IMG/VR virus record: IMGVR_UViG_3300025853_000325 | Location: 1-33,988 of that record | Reading direction: 5' to 3' (one strand) | DNA from: a virus | DNA length: 33,988 nt | Shown: piece by piece, positions 8,002-17,739 of the stretch | How the letters are laid out: each line of letters starts with the position of its first letter | Numbering within the stretch: the stretch's first letter is position 1 | Notes under the pieces: generated by a model | The model's database searches: none | The model's input: the letters and a program-made list of their open reading frames with translations, nothing else | Told to the model about the DNA's origin: nothing | Translations under genes and position numbers: made by a program

Positions 8002-8376
8002 ATGGGATGTAGTACGTGCAAACAATCAAATTCGGGTGTAGTGAGTGATATACCTTCAGAAGAAACATTAAAATTATTACCTTCAGATTTAACAGGAAGT
8101 AGTTTTTTATTTAGATTAATTGCGTTTTTTGTTATAGTAATTGCAATACCTTTAGTTATACTAGTATTAGTAGGACAAATGTTTTTTGCATTCTTTTTAC
8201 CAAAAAAACTAGATAAAGTTAGTAATAAGTTTAAAGGTTTTTTAATGGGTATATTTAGTAAATATGCGGAATTTAAAGTAAAAAGACAACTGAAAAAAAG
8301 AGAAAAACAATTCAGTAAAACTAAAGAATATGTAACTAAGGATATTGAAGATATTGAAGTATACGATAATAAGTAA
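8002..8376 (+). CDS. Small single-pass membrane protein in the baseplate operon
   Basis: I do not recognise this 124-residue protein. It has a polar N-terminus with a Cys pair (MGCSTCKQ, C3/C6). A strong hydrophobic segment at about 36-66 ends in KK, and a very basic, probably coiled C-terminal tail follows (70-110, rich in Lys). Positive charge after the segment predicts a cytoplasmic C-terminus. It lies 49 bases after gp6 and 19 bases before the 1545-aa gene, so it is expressed with virion genes. It could be a membrane anchor for assembly, a holin-like or lysis-related protein, or a minor virion component; none of these is proven. There is no cleavable signal or clear lipobox. Confidence 0.75.
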   Translation: MGCSTCKQSNSGVVSDIPSEETLKLLPSDLTGSSFLFRLIAFFVIVIAIPLVILVLVGQMFFAFFLPKKLDKVSNKFKGFLMGIFSKYAEFKVKRQLKKREKQFSKTKEYVTKDIEDIEVYDNK

Positions 8377-8395
8377 AAAAAATGATAATTAAATT

Positions 8396-11300
8396 ATGTC
8401 TAAGTCATATAGAATTAGGACAACACCAGGTGAAGACAATGGATATTTAAAGGTTAATGTTGATCTTAATCAAAACTATGATCACTTAGAAATATTAAGT
8501 TTAAAAATATCACAAAAAGACGATTATCAGAATTTCTGTGCGGATTATGGTGTTGTTGCGGGTAGAGTAATAGTAAATGGTGGTTTTGGTGCCCCTAATG
8601 TAAAAGTATCTATATTTGTACCTGTAGAAGATTCGGATTTACAAGACCCTGTAAAGTCATCTATATATCCATATACAGAACCATTTTCTGATCAAAAGAA
8701 TTCTAATGGTTTAAGATATAATGTTTTACCTAAAAACCAACAGAAATTAGATCATACTCCTGTTGGTACATTCCCTAAGAAGAGAGAAATATTAGATGAC
8801 AGGACTACTTTAGAAATTTACGAAAAATATTATAAGTATACTACCACAACTAACGAATCTGGCGATTATATTTTATTTGGTGTACCTGTAGGTGAACACT
8901 TCTTACATTATGATATGGATGTTAGTGACATTGGATTCATTTCGACTAGACCTTTTGAATTAATTGATCAAGGATATAGTGATAATCTTTTTAAGAGTAA
9001 ATTTAAATTTAAAGGTTCTAATAATTTAGACAGTCTTCCACAGATATTTTCAGAAAATATTCCAATAACAGTCGAACCCTATTGGTGTGATAGTTTAAGT
9101 GTTGGTAGTGCGTTAGGTATTAATAGATATGATATTGAACCTAATTTTGAAGTTACCCCTACATCTATTTTTATGGGTAGTATTTTTTCTGATGATGAAA
9201 AAGATTCATTAAATAAAAATTGTAAACCCGCCAGAGAGATGGGTAAACTTGATGAGGTTATTACTGGTGGTGGTAAGTTAGAGGCGATAAGGAGAACTGT
9301 TGACGGTAATGTAGAAATATTTAATTTTAAAGAAGACTCAATAGATGATAATGGTAATTGGTCAATTTTAGTACCAATGAACTTAAGAAAAGTAGTTACC
9401 GATGAATTTGGTAATTTAGTACCTTCACCTGATGGTATTAAAGGAGTCGCAACTGAAGGTGATTATAGATTTAGAATATCTATGGATGCCACATCTAATG
9501 ATAAAAGACTTAGAGAAAGGGCAAAATATTTAGTTCCTAACACAAATAACAATTTTAATTTTGGTGAATATACACAAAAAGAACTTAAGGAAAAACAAAT
9601 ATTTACTAAAAATGAACAACTTAGTGATATAACTATAGGTACACCCTATGAAGATGACATTACTAACCAGTATAATTACTTAGAAGAATTTTTTCCATTT
9701 AGGTGGAAAAAAGTATATACCGTAAAACAGTATATAGGTAGAATGCAAAAAATCAAAAATGATGAGGCGAGAGGTTTTATAGGTATAAAAGATATTATAA
9801 ATGCTGAAGGTGTAAATAAATTCCCAACCAATAGAATAGACACTAATTTTAACCCACTATATACGATAATATGTTTATTATTAACATTCTTCGCAATTGT
9901 AGTAGGATTTATTAATGGTATTTTAAATGTAATAAATGGATTAATTACTGCAATATGTAATGTTAAATTACCTGTGGGTATATGTAGTTCCACTTTTAAA
10001 ACTGCAAAGGTAGACGTTAGATATACTACGCGGCGATGGTGTCCAGGTGATAATCAGTGGAAAAGCAGTGGTTGTGGTTATGGTACTAATAATAATGGTA
10101 GGGCACAAAATGTAGGAGATTCTGGCAATGGTTTTATAGATATGGATGCGGTGTCAGATGGTGATTTTGATGGCGCTGGTATAGATTGGACATGTAACGA
10201 ATTATCGGACGCAGGATTGAAAGGGCAGTCAGGTTGGAAATATTTAAATACTGGTAAATTAACAACACCTATATCTAGTGGATCTGCTTGGTATAGATTT
10301 GGTGATAATGGAGGTGCAACAGTTCATTATGGTAGATACCCTAATGATGGTATTAATTCAGACTTCAACCCAAATAAAGGGGGTTCTTTTGGTATTAACA
10401 ACTTTATTTGTCCTGGTACAGAACCATCATCAGTGGGGGGTGGGTTGGGACCTTCTACACCACAAAATGGATTATGGTGTTATAATAATTCTTCATGTTT
10501 AACTAGTGGTTCTAAAAGTGCAAATTGCGTTAGATGGGCATTTAGAGATGGGTCAAATAATCTAGACAATTTAGAGGAAGCAATAGACAATTGTGGTAAA
10601 AGGACAGATACCACTAAAAAGCAAGCATGTAAAGATGATCCTGATGCGTTGGCAATATTAGGTAGATGTTGGAGATTAAAAAATAAATGTTTATTTGGTG
10701 GATTACTATGTAAGAAATGTAAAGATGTTTGTGGGTCGGAGCAACATAGTTGTTGCTCTAATCCTGATTATGATTGTCCAAATAATGATGCGATATGTGG
10801 GAGTAATTCTGAATGTTGTACTAAGTGTTGTGCAAAAATACCATTAATCCCATTAAAATGTGCAGATGAAGGTAAAGAATATAGGTTATCATTAATTAAA
10901 AGTCCTTTTGGGGATGATTTAGGGTGTAATGCAACATTTGTTAAATTAGCTAGTTGTGTAAATTGTGGTGGTAGACAAACTCCTGGTATTAAAGACTGGG
11001 TTTCTTGTGTTATGGAACCTGTTGCGGTATTCTTAAGAATGTTGAAATTTGATTTCTACAATGATTGGGTAGGAGGTTCATTATACTTCCCGCTAGTTAA
11101 AAGAAAATATAAATTAAAAAAATCTAAAAGAAAATTCGGACAAATAAAAAAAGATAAGTTTTGTGATTTTGAATGTAGAGAAAGAGGAAGTAATAGTAAT
11201 TTTCAAGGTAACCCAACATATAAACAATGGAGAATAAAAATACCATCTATCATATTTAGTAATCCATCTATAACAGTTGATGGTTGTACTACTAAAATTA

Positions 11301-13033
11301 AAGGTAAAAGAGTGACTGACTGGTATGGTACACCTGAAAATGATTTACAGGTACCTAATTTAGATCAGGCGGTTAAAGAATTAGAATTTAATGGAACTAA
11401 CCAATCTTTTGATGGGTGTAAAATTGTTTTCGAAAATTTCTCTTCTTTCCAAAATACATTTAACTCGCAAGGTATACCATTTAATGTTAAAGATAGGGAT
11501 GTTGAGGGTATTCATGGTAAACCTGAATATGTGGAGACTGAGGACCCTAATGGATTCTCTACTTGGGAAAATATTGGTGGTCATGGTCACCATAGAAATA
11601 TATGTGATAATACAAGAATGGTGGAACGAAAAGAGTATTTTAAAGATTCATTAGATTGTGTACCTGATGCCTCATTTGTCCCACCACAAGAATTTATAGA
11701 AGATGATTTCTTTGATGATATTGAAGAACCAGAATCTGAGGATGAACAAACATCTAGTTTAGAATGTGAAACTTATGATTGTACGCCTGATTGTGGTACA
11801 AATGGTGTTAGACCTTGTGTGTATCCAGAAAGTCAGTATGATAATTATGTTGGTATTATAAAACATGGTTTGATAAGTTGGAATGAGGGTGATATTTACT
11901 ATACGCCTTATATACCTAATGATGATGTAAAATATAATAATAAAGAATATAAAGCCAATTTAATGTTACCTACCACTATAATGGAGTTAGGGAGTAGTGT
12001 TTATTGTGATATTGACGATGTACCATTCATTATGGATCAATTACCACCGACAACATTTAATGTTAGTTATGAAGATATAAAGTATAAGTTCGAAAATTCA
12101 TTTATTCAATACACAGGGTTAGAAGGTTTGGGTATTAAAAAAACTATTAAGAAATATGATGATAGAAAAAACATTTCACTAAACTTAAGAGCATATGTTG
12201 AGTTTTCTTGCACTAGTACTGTTTGTTCTAATATCGCAGCAACAGTAAACCAATCACAAGTTGGTGTTGAGATTATCGATAAAAACGACATTGGCATAGA
12301 AATAGGAAATTGTTTCTTAAGATTTGATCATGATGAAGACATAAGAAATTATTTCTGTAGGAGGTTTAATGGTTATAAAGGGGGTGATTTAAGTTTCCAC
12401 CATCAAAAACCAGGAAGTATACAGTTTGAGAATGAGTATAATACTTATCCTGAAATAACATTATCTGATGGTACAAATTTATATTATGAACTACCTGCGG
12501 AAGATGGAGGTGAAATTGTTTATTCAGAATATAATGATGGTGATTCTTTTATACCTGGTGATGGATGTGGTTATGTGAATGCAAAGTCAAATGGTGATAC
12601 AGATTATTTTTATGGTTTAGCGCTGGGACAAACTTCTGGATTTATACCTTACCCTAATGGTAATGATACAATTGATTTTGGAGAAACTGCGCAGGCAGAT
12701 AATATAGATGAAATTTTCAGTGGTAATTCATTAAATAATGATTTAAATAACGGAAGTACTGCAATTAAAGGTGTTAAATTCAATAGGACTCAGACACCAT
12801 ATTATTTATATTTTGGTTTAGTACCTGGTAAAACTGCGTTACATAAAACAGTATCTAATTTCTTTGCGGATAGAATTAATGAAGTTACTTTACAAGGTTT
12901 AGGTGCGAGTAATGATTCTGTGGAAGAAAATATTAATAATTCACCTAACATCAATAATGGGGTTGATAATCCATTCACAGTATATAAAACTTGTTTAGGT
13001 GAAACATTAGTTAAAAAAGTGAAAGTACAGTAA
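8396..13033 (+). CDS. Giant (1545 aa) virion protein with regulatory-like fold, hydrophobic segment and Cys-rich region
   Basis: This is a very large, probably baseplate or tail protein. Residues about 50-78 and 150-178 together resemble a carboxypeptidase-regulatory/CnaB-type beta sandwich (GVVAGRVIVNGG...NVKVSIFVP, then TTNESGDYILFGVPVGEHFL). A second similar turn, DDNGNWSILVPMNL, lies near 320. Residues about 486-525 form a long hydrophobic stretch (YTIICLLLTFFAIVVGFING). A Gly/Asn/Ser-rich linker follows, then 20 cysteines between 733 and 871, a very basic patch near 900 (KRKYKLKKSKRKF), and beta-rich C-terminal parts. By position after gp6 it could fill the role of T4 gp7, but I see no direct gp7 similarity. 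It is followed four bases later by the next virion gene. Confidence 0.75.
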   Translation: MSKSYRIRTTPGEDNGYLKVNVDLNQNYDHLEILSLKISQKDDYQNFCADYGVVAGRVIVNGGFGAPNVKVSIFVPVEDSDLQDPVKSSIYPYTEPFSDQKNSNGLRYNVLPKNQQKLDHTPVGTFPKKREILDDRTTLEIYEKYYKYTTTTNESGDYILFGVPVGEHFLHYDMDVSDIGFISTRPFELIDQGYSDNLFKSKFKFKGSNNLDSLPQIFSENIPITVEPYWCDSLSVGSALGINRYDIEPNFEVTPTSIFMGSIFSDDEKDSLNKNCKPAREMGKLDEVITGGGKLEAIRRTVDGNVEIFNFKEDSIDDNGNWSILVPMNLRKVVTDEFGNLVPSPDGIKGVATEGDYRFRISMDATSNDKRLRERAKYLVPNTNNNFNFGEYTQKELKEKQIFTKNEQLSDITIGTPYEDDITNQYNYLEEFFPFRWKKVYTVKQYIGRMQKIKNDEARGFIGIKDIINAEGVNKFPTNRIDTNFNPLYTIICLLLTFFAIVVGFINGILNVINGLITAICNVKLPVGICSSTFKTAKVDVRYTTRRWCPGDNQWKSSGCGYGTNNNGRAQNVGDSGNGFIDMDAVSDGDFDGAGIDWTCNELSDAGLKGQSGWKYLNTGKLTTPISSGSAWYRFGDNGGATVHYGRYPNDGINSDFNPNKGGSFGINNFICPGTEPSSVGGGLGPSTPQNGLWCYNNSSCLTSGSKSANCVRWAFRDGSNNLDNLEEAIDNCGKRTDTTKKQACKDDPDALAILGRCWRLKNKCLFGGLLCKKCKDVCGSEQHSCCSNPDYDCPNNDAICGSNSECCTKCCAKIPLIPLKCADEGKEYRLSLIKSPFGDDLGCNATFVKLASCVNCGGRQTPGIKDWVSCVMEPVAVFLRMLKFDFYNDWVGGSLYFPLVKRKYKLKKSKRKFGQIKKDKFCDFECRERGSNSNFQGNPTYKQWRIKIPSIIFSNPSITVDGCTTKIKGKRVTDWYGTPENDLQVPNLDQAVKELEFNGTNQSFDGCKIVFENFSSFQNTFNSQGIPFNVKDRDVEGIHGKPEYVETEDPNGFSTWENIGGHGHHRNICDNTRMVERKEYFKDSLDCVPDASFVPPQEFIEDDFFDDIEEPESEDEQTSSLECETYDCTPDCGTNGVRPCVYPESQYDNYVGIIKHGLISWNEGDIYYTPYIPNDDVKYNNKEYKANLMLPTTIMELGSSVYCDIDDVPFIMDQLPPTTFNVSYEDIKYKFENSFIQYTGLEGLGIKKTIKKYDDRKNISLNLRAYVEFSCTSTVCSNIAATVNQSQVGVEIIDKNDIGIEIGNCFLRFDHDEDIRNYFCRRFNGYKGGDLSFHHQKPGSIQFENEYNTYPEITLSDGTNLYYELPAEDGGEIVYSEYNDGDSFIPGDGCGYVNAKSNGDTDYFYGLALGQTSGFIPYPNGNDTIDFGETAQADNIDEIFSGNSLNNDLNNGSTAIKGVKFNRTQTPYYLYFGLVPGKTALHKTVSNFFADRINEVTLQGLGASNDSVEENINNSPNINNGVDNPFTVYKTCLGETLVKKVKVQ

Positions 13034-13037
13034 TATA

Positions 13038-15050
13038 ATGGAAAAAACAAATAAAATATTATTAAATAGTGTAAAGTTACCAGACAATGTTAATGTGACT
13101 ACGCAGATACAATTAGGTTTGGAGAATACTAATAAACCAATACCACTAAATGATATTGATACTACTGTCAGTCAATTTGAACAATTCGAAAAAGAAAGAA
13201 AAGAAAGTACAATATATAGATTTTATGGTGTGATTAAACCTGTTATTAGTAATCCTATATTCAATGAAAACATTAAAATTTACGAAGACAACCAAAACAA
13301 TATAAAAACTAAAACAATTTTAAGTGCGGGAATTTTCGAAAAGGACGGTTGGGTAGGATATTATAATGATGAACCAGATGAAGATGCGTTACAATTTAAT
13401 GATAATAAAAGTGCGTTATGTGATTTTTTCCCTTTTGATCCTGGATATGATAGATTAAGAATGTTAGATAGTGATGGTAAACAAAACTACCTTTTAAAGA
13501 TTACTTATCCTTTTGAAAAAAAGGATATACAAATAGTTAAAAATAATTTAGGAATAACATTAAAAGATGGTATACCTATTATTGAACAATTTGAGATTGA
13601 GATTAATGGTAGAATGTATGTTGGGTTTAGAACTGCAATGAATCATGGTTTAAATCAAGGCGATAAGATACAATTAAATAATTTTATTGATTTAACTGCG
13701 AATAACACACTTAATTTAGATGATAAATTTTATAGGGTATTTAAGTTAGGTAATCAAACTAACAATAAAAAATTGAGAACTTTTATCATTGATATTGATC
13801 CTTCAGAGATAGGGTTTAACTTAGGAACATCAACAGTTAAAAGAGTTGTAAAAGATAAACCATCAGAATATTATGTTAGGAGATTTAAATCTTTAACGAT
13901 AGATTATAAAGACTATGATTTATATCCTGCGGCGTATGGTGTAACATATTTTAATGATGATGTTGCGGCATTTAATTTTAAGACTGATGTTAATGTGAAG
14001 AACCTTGTAGATAATTTAGGTAGACCATTAAGTGAATTATACCTAACAATTATAAAAAATGACAATGATAGTGATCCAACATCTGTTAACTCGCAGTACT
14101 GGTTAGAACAACAACAAAATTTAAGTAGTACAATTAACACAAGATTTTGGACTCCTATATCGGGTGGGTATGATTTAGAAAATGATGTGAACATTAATTA
14201 TAATATACGTTCATATAAAGATCCTAACTATGTCGGTTCTTTATATTATGAAAACATAGATGAATCCGATGATTTTTTTGATGGTGATATTGTAGAATAT
14301 AATGAAAATGAATTATTAGAAAGAAGATTAGAGGTTGTTTATCATAGAATTAATACTATATATAGAGAGTATTTAAATTCTATTGATAGTAATAAAGAGA
14401 ATAAAAATGAGGGTTATATTTATACACCATTTAATTTAATACAAATAAGAGAGTATTCGAACTATATAAATCCTTTAGTAAATCTACAATCAATAATTGA
14501 TAAATTTAACATTACGAACCCAATAGATATTGTGGAATTACGAAAATCATTTCAGATACCTGATTATGCCACTGAGATTGCAACTAATGTCTATAAATGG
14601 AGAGATTTATTAGATATTGGATTTGTAGATAGTAGTGGTGGTGGAGTTGATTACCCATTTGAGAGTGGTGCACATTATATATATTTGGATAAACGTTTTT
14701 ACTTAAAGAGACAAGATCCGCCATGTGATTTTTTATTAATATCAGAAGATATAACATTAGGTGCGTCTGATGTGGGAAATATCCAACAGGATAAATTCTT
14801 AAAACTTTTAAGTGACCCAACATTTTTGAAATATACGTTTGTTAGTGGACCACAAATATCTTCATTAATTGGTAGTAGTGGTGTGGATGGTGTATATAAC
14901 ATAGTAAACTATAATGGGATATCTGATTTAGATTTAGAAGTTACATTAGCGGATTATAGTGGTGAATATGAATTAGGTAAGAGAGATATTGCGGGTGGTT
15001 GTGTTGATTTCTCTACGTTAGATCAAAATGAAATAGACGATGTTTGTTGA
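13038..15050 (+). CDS. Unknown 670-aa virion-type protein
   Basis: I do not recognise a named family. The gene lies four bases after the 1545-aa gene and overlaps the next by 11 bases, so it belongs to the baseplate/tail operon. The protein is acidic, Asn/Asp/Tyr-rich and mostly beta, without membrane segments or signal. Segments that look well structured are KPSEYYVRRFKSLTIDYKD (about 275-293), LGRPLSELYLTIIKND (about 330-345) and ATNVYKWRDLLDIGF (about 516-530). The last is followed by a Gly-rich turn and YIYLDKRFYLKRQDPP. The gene order suggests a baseplate component or tail-tip scaffold. No enzymatic motif was seen. Confidence 0.7.
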   Translation: MEKTNKILLNSVKLPDNVNVTTQIQLGLENTNKPIPLNDIDTTVSQFEQFEKERKESTIYRFYGVIKPVISNPIFNENIKIYEDNQNNIKTKTILSAGIFEKDGWVGYYNDEPDEDALQFNDNKSALCDFFPFDPGYDRLRMLDSDGKQNYLLKITYPFEKKDIQIVKNNLGITLKDGIPIIEQFEIEINGRMYVGFRTAMNHGLNQGDKIQLNNFIDLTANNTLNLDDKFYRVFKLGNQTNNKKLRTFIIDIDPSEIGFNLGTSTVKRVVKDKPSEYYVRRFKSLTIDYKDYDLYPAAYGVTYFNDDVAAFNFKTDVNVKNLVDNLGRPLSELYLTIIKNDNDSDPTSVNSQYWLEQQQNLSSTINTRFWTPISGGYDLENDVNINYNIRSYKDPNYVGSLYYENIDESDDFFDGDIVEYNENELLERRLEVVYHRINTIYREYLNSIDSNKENKNEGYIYTPFNLIQIREYSNYINPLVNLQSIIDKFNITNPIDIVELRKSFQIPDYATEIATNVYKWRDLLDIGFVDSSGGGVDYPFESGAHYIYLDKRFYLKRQDPPCDFLLISEDITLGASDVGNIQQDKFLKLLSDPTFLKYTFVSGPQISSLIGSSGVDGVYNIVNYNGISDLDLEVTLADYSGEYELGKRDIAGGCVDFSTLDQNEIDDVC

Positions 15051-15924
15051 TAGAAGAAAAATATTGATAGGTAATCTTGGTACTGGCACTACTATAGATA
15101 TCCCACTTAAAACGAATTTCTTTCCTGTGGATAACGCAGAATTAATAGAAGATAAATTTGTAAAAGATGAGATAGAAAAATCTATAAACCCTATTGTTGA
15201 TTACAAAAAAGTAATATTTAAACCTGAAGATGAGTTTGGTAATCTAATAGATAAATTTAAGATTAACCTTAATTTTTATACACCTGCAAGTATTAATTTA
15301 GGTTCCCCACAACATCGAGGTAGTGGTGCAGAGCCTGGCGTATATGAAGACATTAATTTTATATTTGATGATGTTTTTTGTAGAACAAATAGATTTATAA
15401 ATAGTTTTATTCGTTTCTCTTTATATGATACACCTAATAGTGGACAAAATGAATTACTAACATTTTCAGACATTTATACGCAAGTTGGTGAAGAACAAGA
15501 GAACCAATTTGGATTTACATTACCGATAGATGAATGTCCTATAACATTTATTTTGGGGGATCCTGTGACACAACCCGAAGAAGTTCATGAAGGATTTCAC
15601 ATTTATTGGTTCAAAGACTTAGTGGACAATGCACCAAATCAAGAATATGAGGTTTATGGTGTAGTACAATTTAACAACGCATCTAATGGTAGGGTTTATG
15701 AATTAGCCCCATCAAAAGATTTTGACCCCAATAACATAACAATAAGTAATTTAGAAGGGGAAAATGGAATATTGTACTTAAAAATAATTTTAAGAAATGA
15801 TAATGGTGTGTATAAATATAGATTTTCACCTAATAGTAGACAATCCTTAGTACCACCAGGAGTTAATTTAAACCCATCAAATGGAGGAATACCTACTCTA
15901 ACATTTTGGCAAACTACAATTTAA
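15040..15924 (+). CDS. Unknown 294-aa virion-type protein, overlaps upstream gene
   Basis: I do not recognise this protein. Its ATG lies inside the 3' end of the preceding gene (11-base overlap), which suggests translational coupling. It is rich in Asn, Pro and Phe and appears beta-structured, with PTFILGDP-like and YEVYGVVQFNNASNGRVYEL segments that resemble phage structural proteins in general. It has no membrane segment, coiled coil or repeat. The TATTTATA motif follows its stop by three bases, so it may end a transcriptional subunit. A baseplate or tail accessory role is inferred from context only. Confidence 0.7.
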   Translation: MFVDRRKILIGNLGTGTTIDIPLKTNFFPVDNAELIEDKFVKDEIEKSINPIVDYKKVIFKPEDEFGNLIDKFKINLNFYTPASINLGSPQHRGSGAEPGVYEDINFIFDDVFCRTNRFINSFIRFSLYDTPNSGQNELLTFSDIYTQVGEEQENQFGFTLPIDECPITFILGDPVTQPEEVHEGFHIYWFKDLVDNAPNQEYEVYGVVQFNNASNGRVYELAPSKDFDPNNITISNLEGENGILYLKIILRNDNGVYKYRFSPNSRQSLVPPGVNLNPSNGGIPTLTFWQTTI

Positions 15925-15926
15925 TG

Positions 15927-15934
15927 TATTTATA
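15927..15934 (+). promoter_or_regulatory. TATTTATA motif before the 291-aa gene
   Basis: An exact TATTTATA sits in the 18-base gap between two virion genes, 8 bases before the ATG at 15943. It repeats the motif before gp25 and before the 522-aa fibre. Promoter function is a guess from position. Confidence 0.3.
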
Positions 15935-15942
15935 TTTAAGTT

Positions 15943-16818
15943 ATGAAATATATTAGAAAAAAAATAAATTTAGAGAATTTCACTATTAGGTCTATACCGA
16001 AAAGTGTTCTTATAAAAAATTCTGAGGGTAAAACTGTTATTGATGAGGATAGTCCTAAATATTATTATGGGTCTATTCCTGAATTTAAAATCGATAAAGA
16101 GGGTAATTTCAAACTAAACGCATTTGGGCAAAAAATACCTAATACTATAGATGTTAGTCTATTTATTACACAAAAAATAGACGATATGGGTATTTTTACT
16201 GATAACCCATATACCCCAAAAACAGAAACTCTAACTACAAAACCACAAGGATTTAATTCGTTTACATATGGGAGATTGGCAGGTGCACCTGTAGAATTTT
16301 ATTATAAAGATAATATTAATATATCGGGATATACAGATGACAGTTTGTTAAGTCAAGTTAAATCATATCGAAAAGATGTTTCGGGTGATGATATATACGT
16401 ACCTAATCTTAATACTTCTGATGATACTACAAATATTTTTAATGGTGTTATTTCTGAAGATATAGAAAAAACCATATATAAAATCGGCGCAAATGTTAAT
16501 GATATAAATAATACTGGAATAAAATACACTACATTTAAAAATAAATATACTAAAAAAGTTGATGATTTTGGTAAAAATACATCTTATAAAACTACAATTT
16601 TTGAAACAGGTAATGGTGGATGGGATGAATTTAATACATCATTAAGTGCGACAACAAAAAAAGAAGAATATTTAGGGGTTGTTTTTAAACCAGAAGTTGA
16701 TAGTGTAGTATTTATTAATAGGGGTATTGCAGATATATTTGAGAGACATGCATTATTGTCGGAAATAAAAACAACTAATGATATTGACACAAATAGAGGT
16801 GGATTTATAAGAATTTAA
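15943..16818 (+). CDS. Unknown 291-aa virion-type protein
   Basis: I do not recognise this protein. It opens with a very basic stretch (KYIRKKINLENF) and continues as a polar, Asn/Thr/Asp-rich protein with few hydrophobic cores, typical of structural phage proteins. Segments such as PQGFNSFTYGRLAGAPVEFYYKDN (about 101-124, split by Gly) and EEYLGVVFKPEVDSVVFINRG (about 242-262) look folded. The C-terminal part mentions IADIFERHALLSEIKTTND, probably a helix. It has a TATTTATA motif upstream and is followed 10 bases later by the 300-aa gene. Its role is probably tail or baseplate, by position. Confidence 0.68.
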   Translation: MKYIRKKINLENFTIRSIPKSVLIKNSEGKTVIDEDSPKYYYGSIPEFKIDKEGNFKLNAFGQKIPNTIDVSLFITQKIDDMGIFTDNPYTPKTETLTTKPQGFNSFTYGRLAGAPVEFYYKDNINISGYTDDSLLSQVKSYRKDVSGDDIYVPNLNTSDDTTNIFNGVISEDIEKTIYKIGANVNDINNTGIKYTTFKNKYTKKVDDFGKNTSYKTTIFETGNGGWDEFNTSLSATTKKEEYLGVVFKPEVDSVVFINRGIADIFERHALLSEIKTTNDIDTNRGGFIRI

Positions 16819-16828
16819 AAAAAAAGTT

Positions 16829-17731
16829 ATGGCAACAGGAAATTATGGAACAATAAGACCAGCAGACGTATCAATAAACGATGTTGAGATATTTTATAGT
16901 TATACCCCTAATAGGGAATTAATAACAGATGTACAATTAACGCCTTTAGATCCTGCGGAGGTATTAATACCTGCATCTAACCCAAACAACACAAATGAGA
17001 TATTCGGTGGGCTATATACGTTAAAATTACCGACTAATGTTTTTGGAGCAAAGGGATTTTTCAACATTATAATTAGACCTAGACAAATTAGAACTACAAT
17101 ACAAGACTGTAGTGTTTTAATTGATAATCAAGATGTAAAAGGAATTGTATTTGACATAAATCAGATACCTTTAGATTTACAAAATAGATTTGAAAATGGT
17201 AATTTAGTTGGTTATAGAGTTGAGTATCTTAAAGAAGAAACTGGTACTGGACAAGATAAAATACAAAATTTATTTAGAATCATAACCTCTAATAATAGGG
17301 CATTGCCAGTTACGCAAAATCAAGGAAACTCTAACGCATCTGTTGCATACACATTTAATGATAACTCCACAAGTGTTTTTTGTACGGTATCTCCTTCATC
17401 GGCACCATCAATAAAACCTAATGCGATACCATTCATTGGTAACCCACAACAAGAGGTTATTATTACAAATACATTTTTCGACCCTGTTATGTTAGAAATT
17501 GAAATGGTTGAGTTCGATGATGAAACTTTAGCATATGCATTGTTCTCTAACCAAACAAAATCTTTAGAAGATGGTATTTATACTATATACAACTTTGGTA
17601 ACCAAATATACAGACAATATAACTTATATGAAGTTAAAGATCAGTTTACTGGTAAACCATTGTTTGAAGTGAGGGAACAGAAGTTTACTATTGACCCAAC
17701 TAAAGATTTTGATGATATAACTGACTTTTAA
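16829..17731 (+). CDS. Unknown 300-aa virion-type protein
   Basis: I do not recognise a named family. The N-terminus, RPADVSINDVEIFYSYTPNR (about 10-29), is followed by beta-rich segments, including GGLYTLKLPTNVFGAKGFFNIIIRPRQIRTTI, which looks like an immunoglobulin or fibre-like sandwich. The C-terminal part (EIEMVEFDDETLAYALFSNQ, then YEVKDQFTGKPLFEVREQ) is also strand-rich. It has no membrane segment or Cys cluster. It lies between the 291-aa and the 1396-aa genes with 10- and 8-base gaps, inside the tail operon. A structural role is inferred. Confidence 0.7.
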   Translation: MATGNYGTIRPADVSINDVEIFYSYTPNRELITDVQLTPLDPAEVLIPASNPNNTNEIFGGLYTLKLPTNVFGAKGFFNIIIRPRQIRTTIQDCSVLIDNQDVKGIVFDINQIPLDLQNRFENGNLVGYRVEYLKEETGTGQDKIQNLFRIITSNNRALPVTQNQGNSNASVAYTFNDNSTSVFCTVSPSSAPSIKPNAIPFIGNPQQEVIITNTFFDPVMLEIEMVEFDDETLAYALFSNQTKSLEDGIYTIYNFGNQIYRQYNLYEVKDQFTGKPLFEVREQKFTIDPTKDFDDITDF

Positions 17732-17739
17732 AGAGATAA

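Noticed and set aside
10278-10502. Plus-strand frame of 74 codons inside the 1545-aa gene.
   Set aside because: It is an out-of-frame shadow, with biased Met/Leu/Val composition and no independent start signals. The frame at 11391-11654 is rejected for the same reason.
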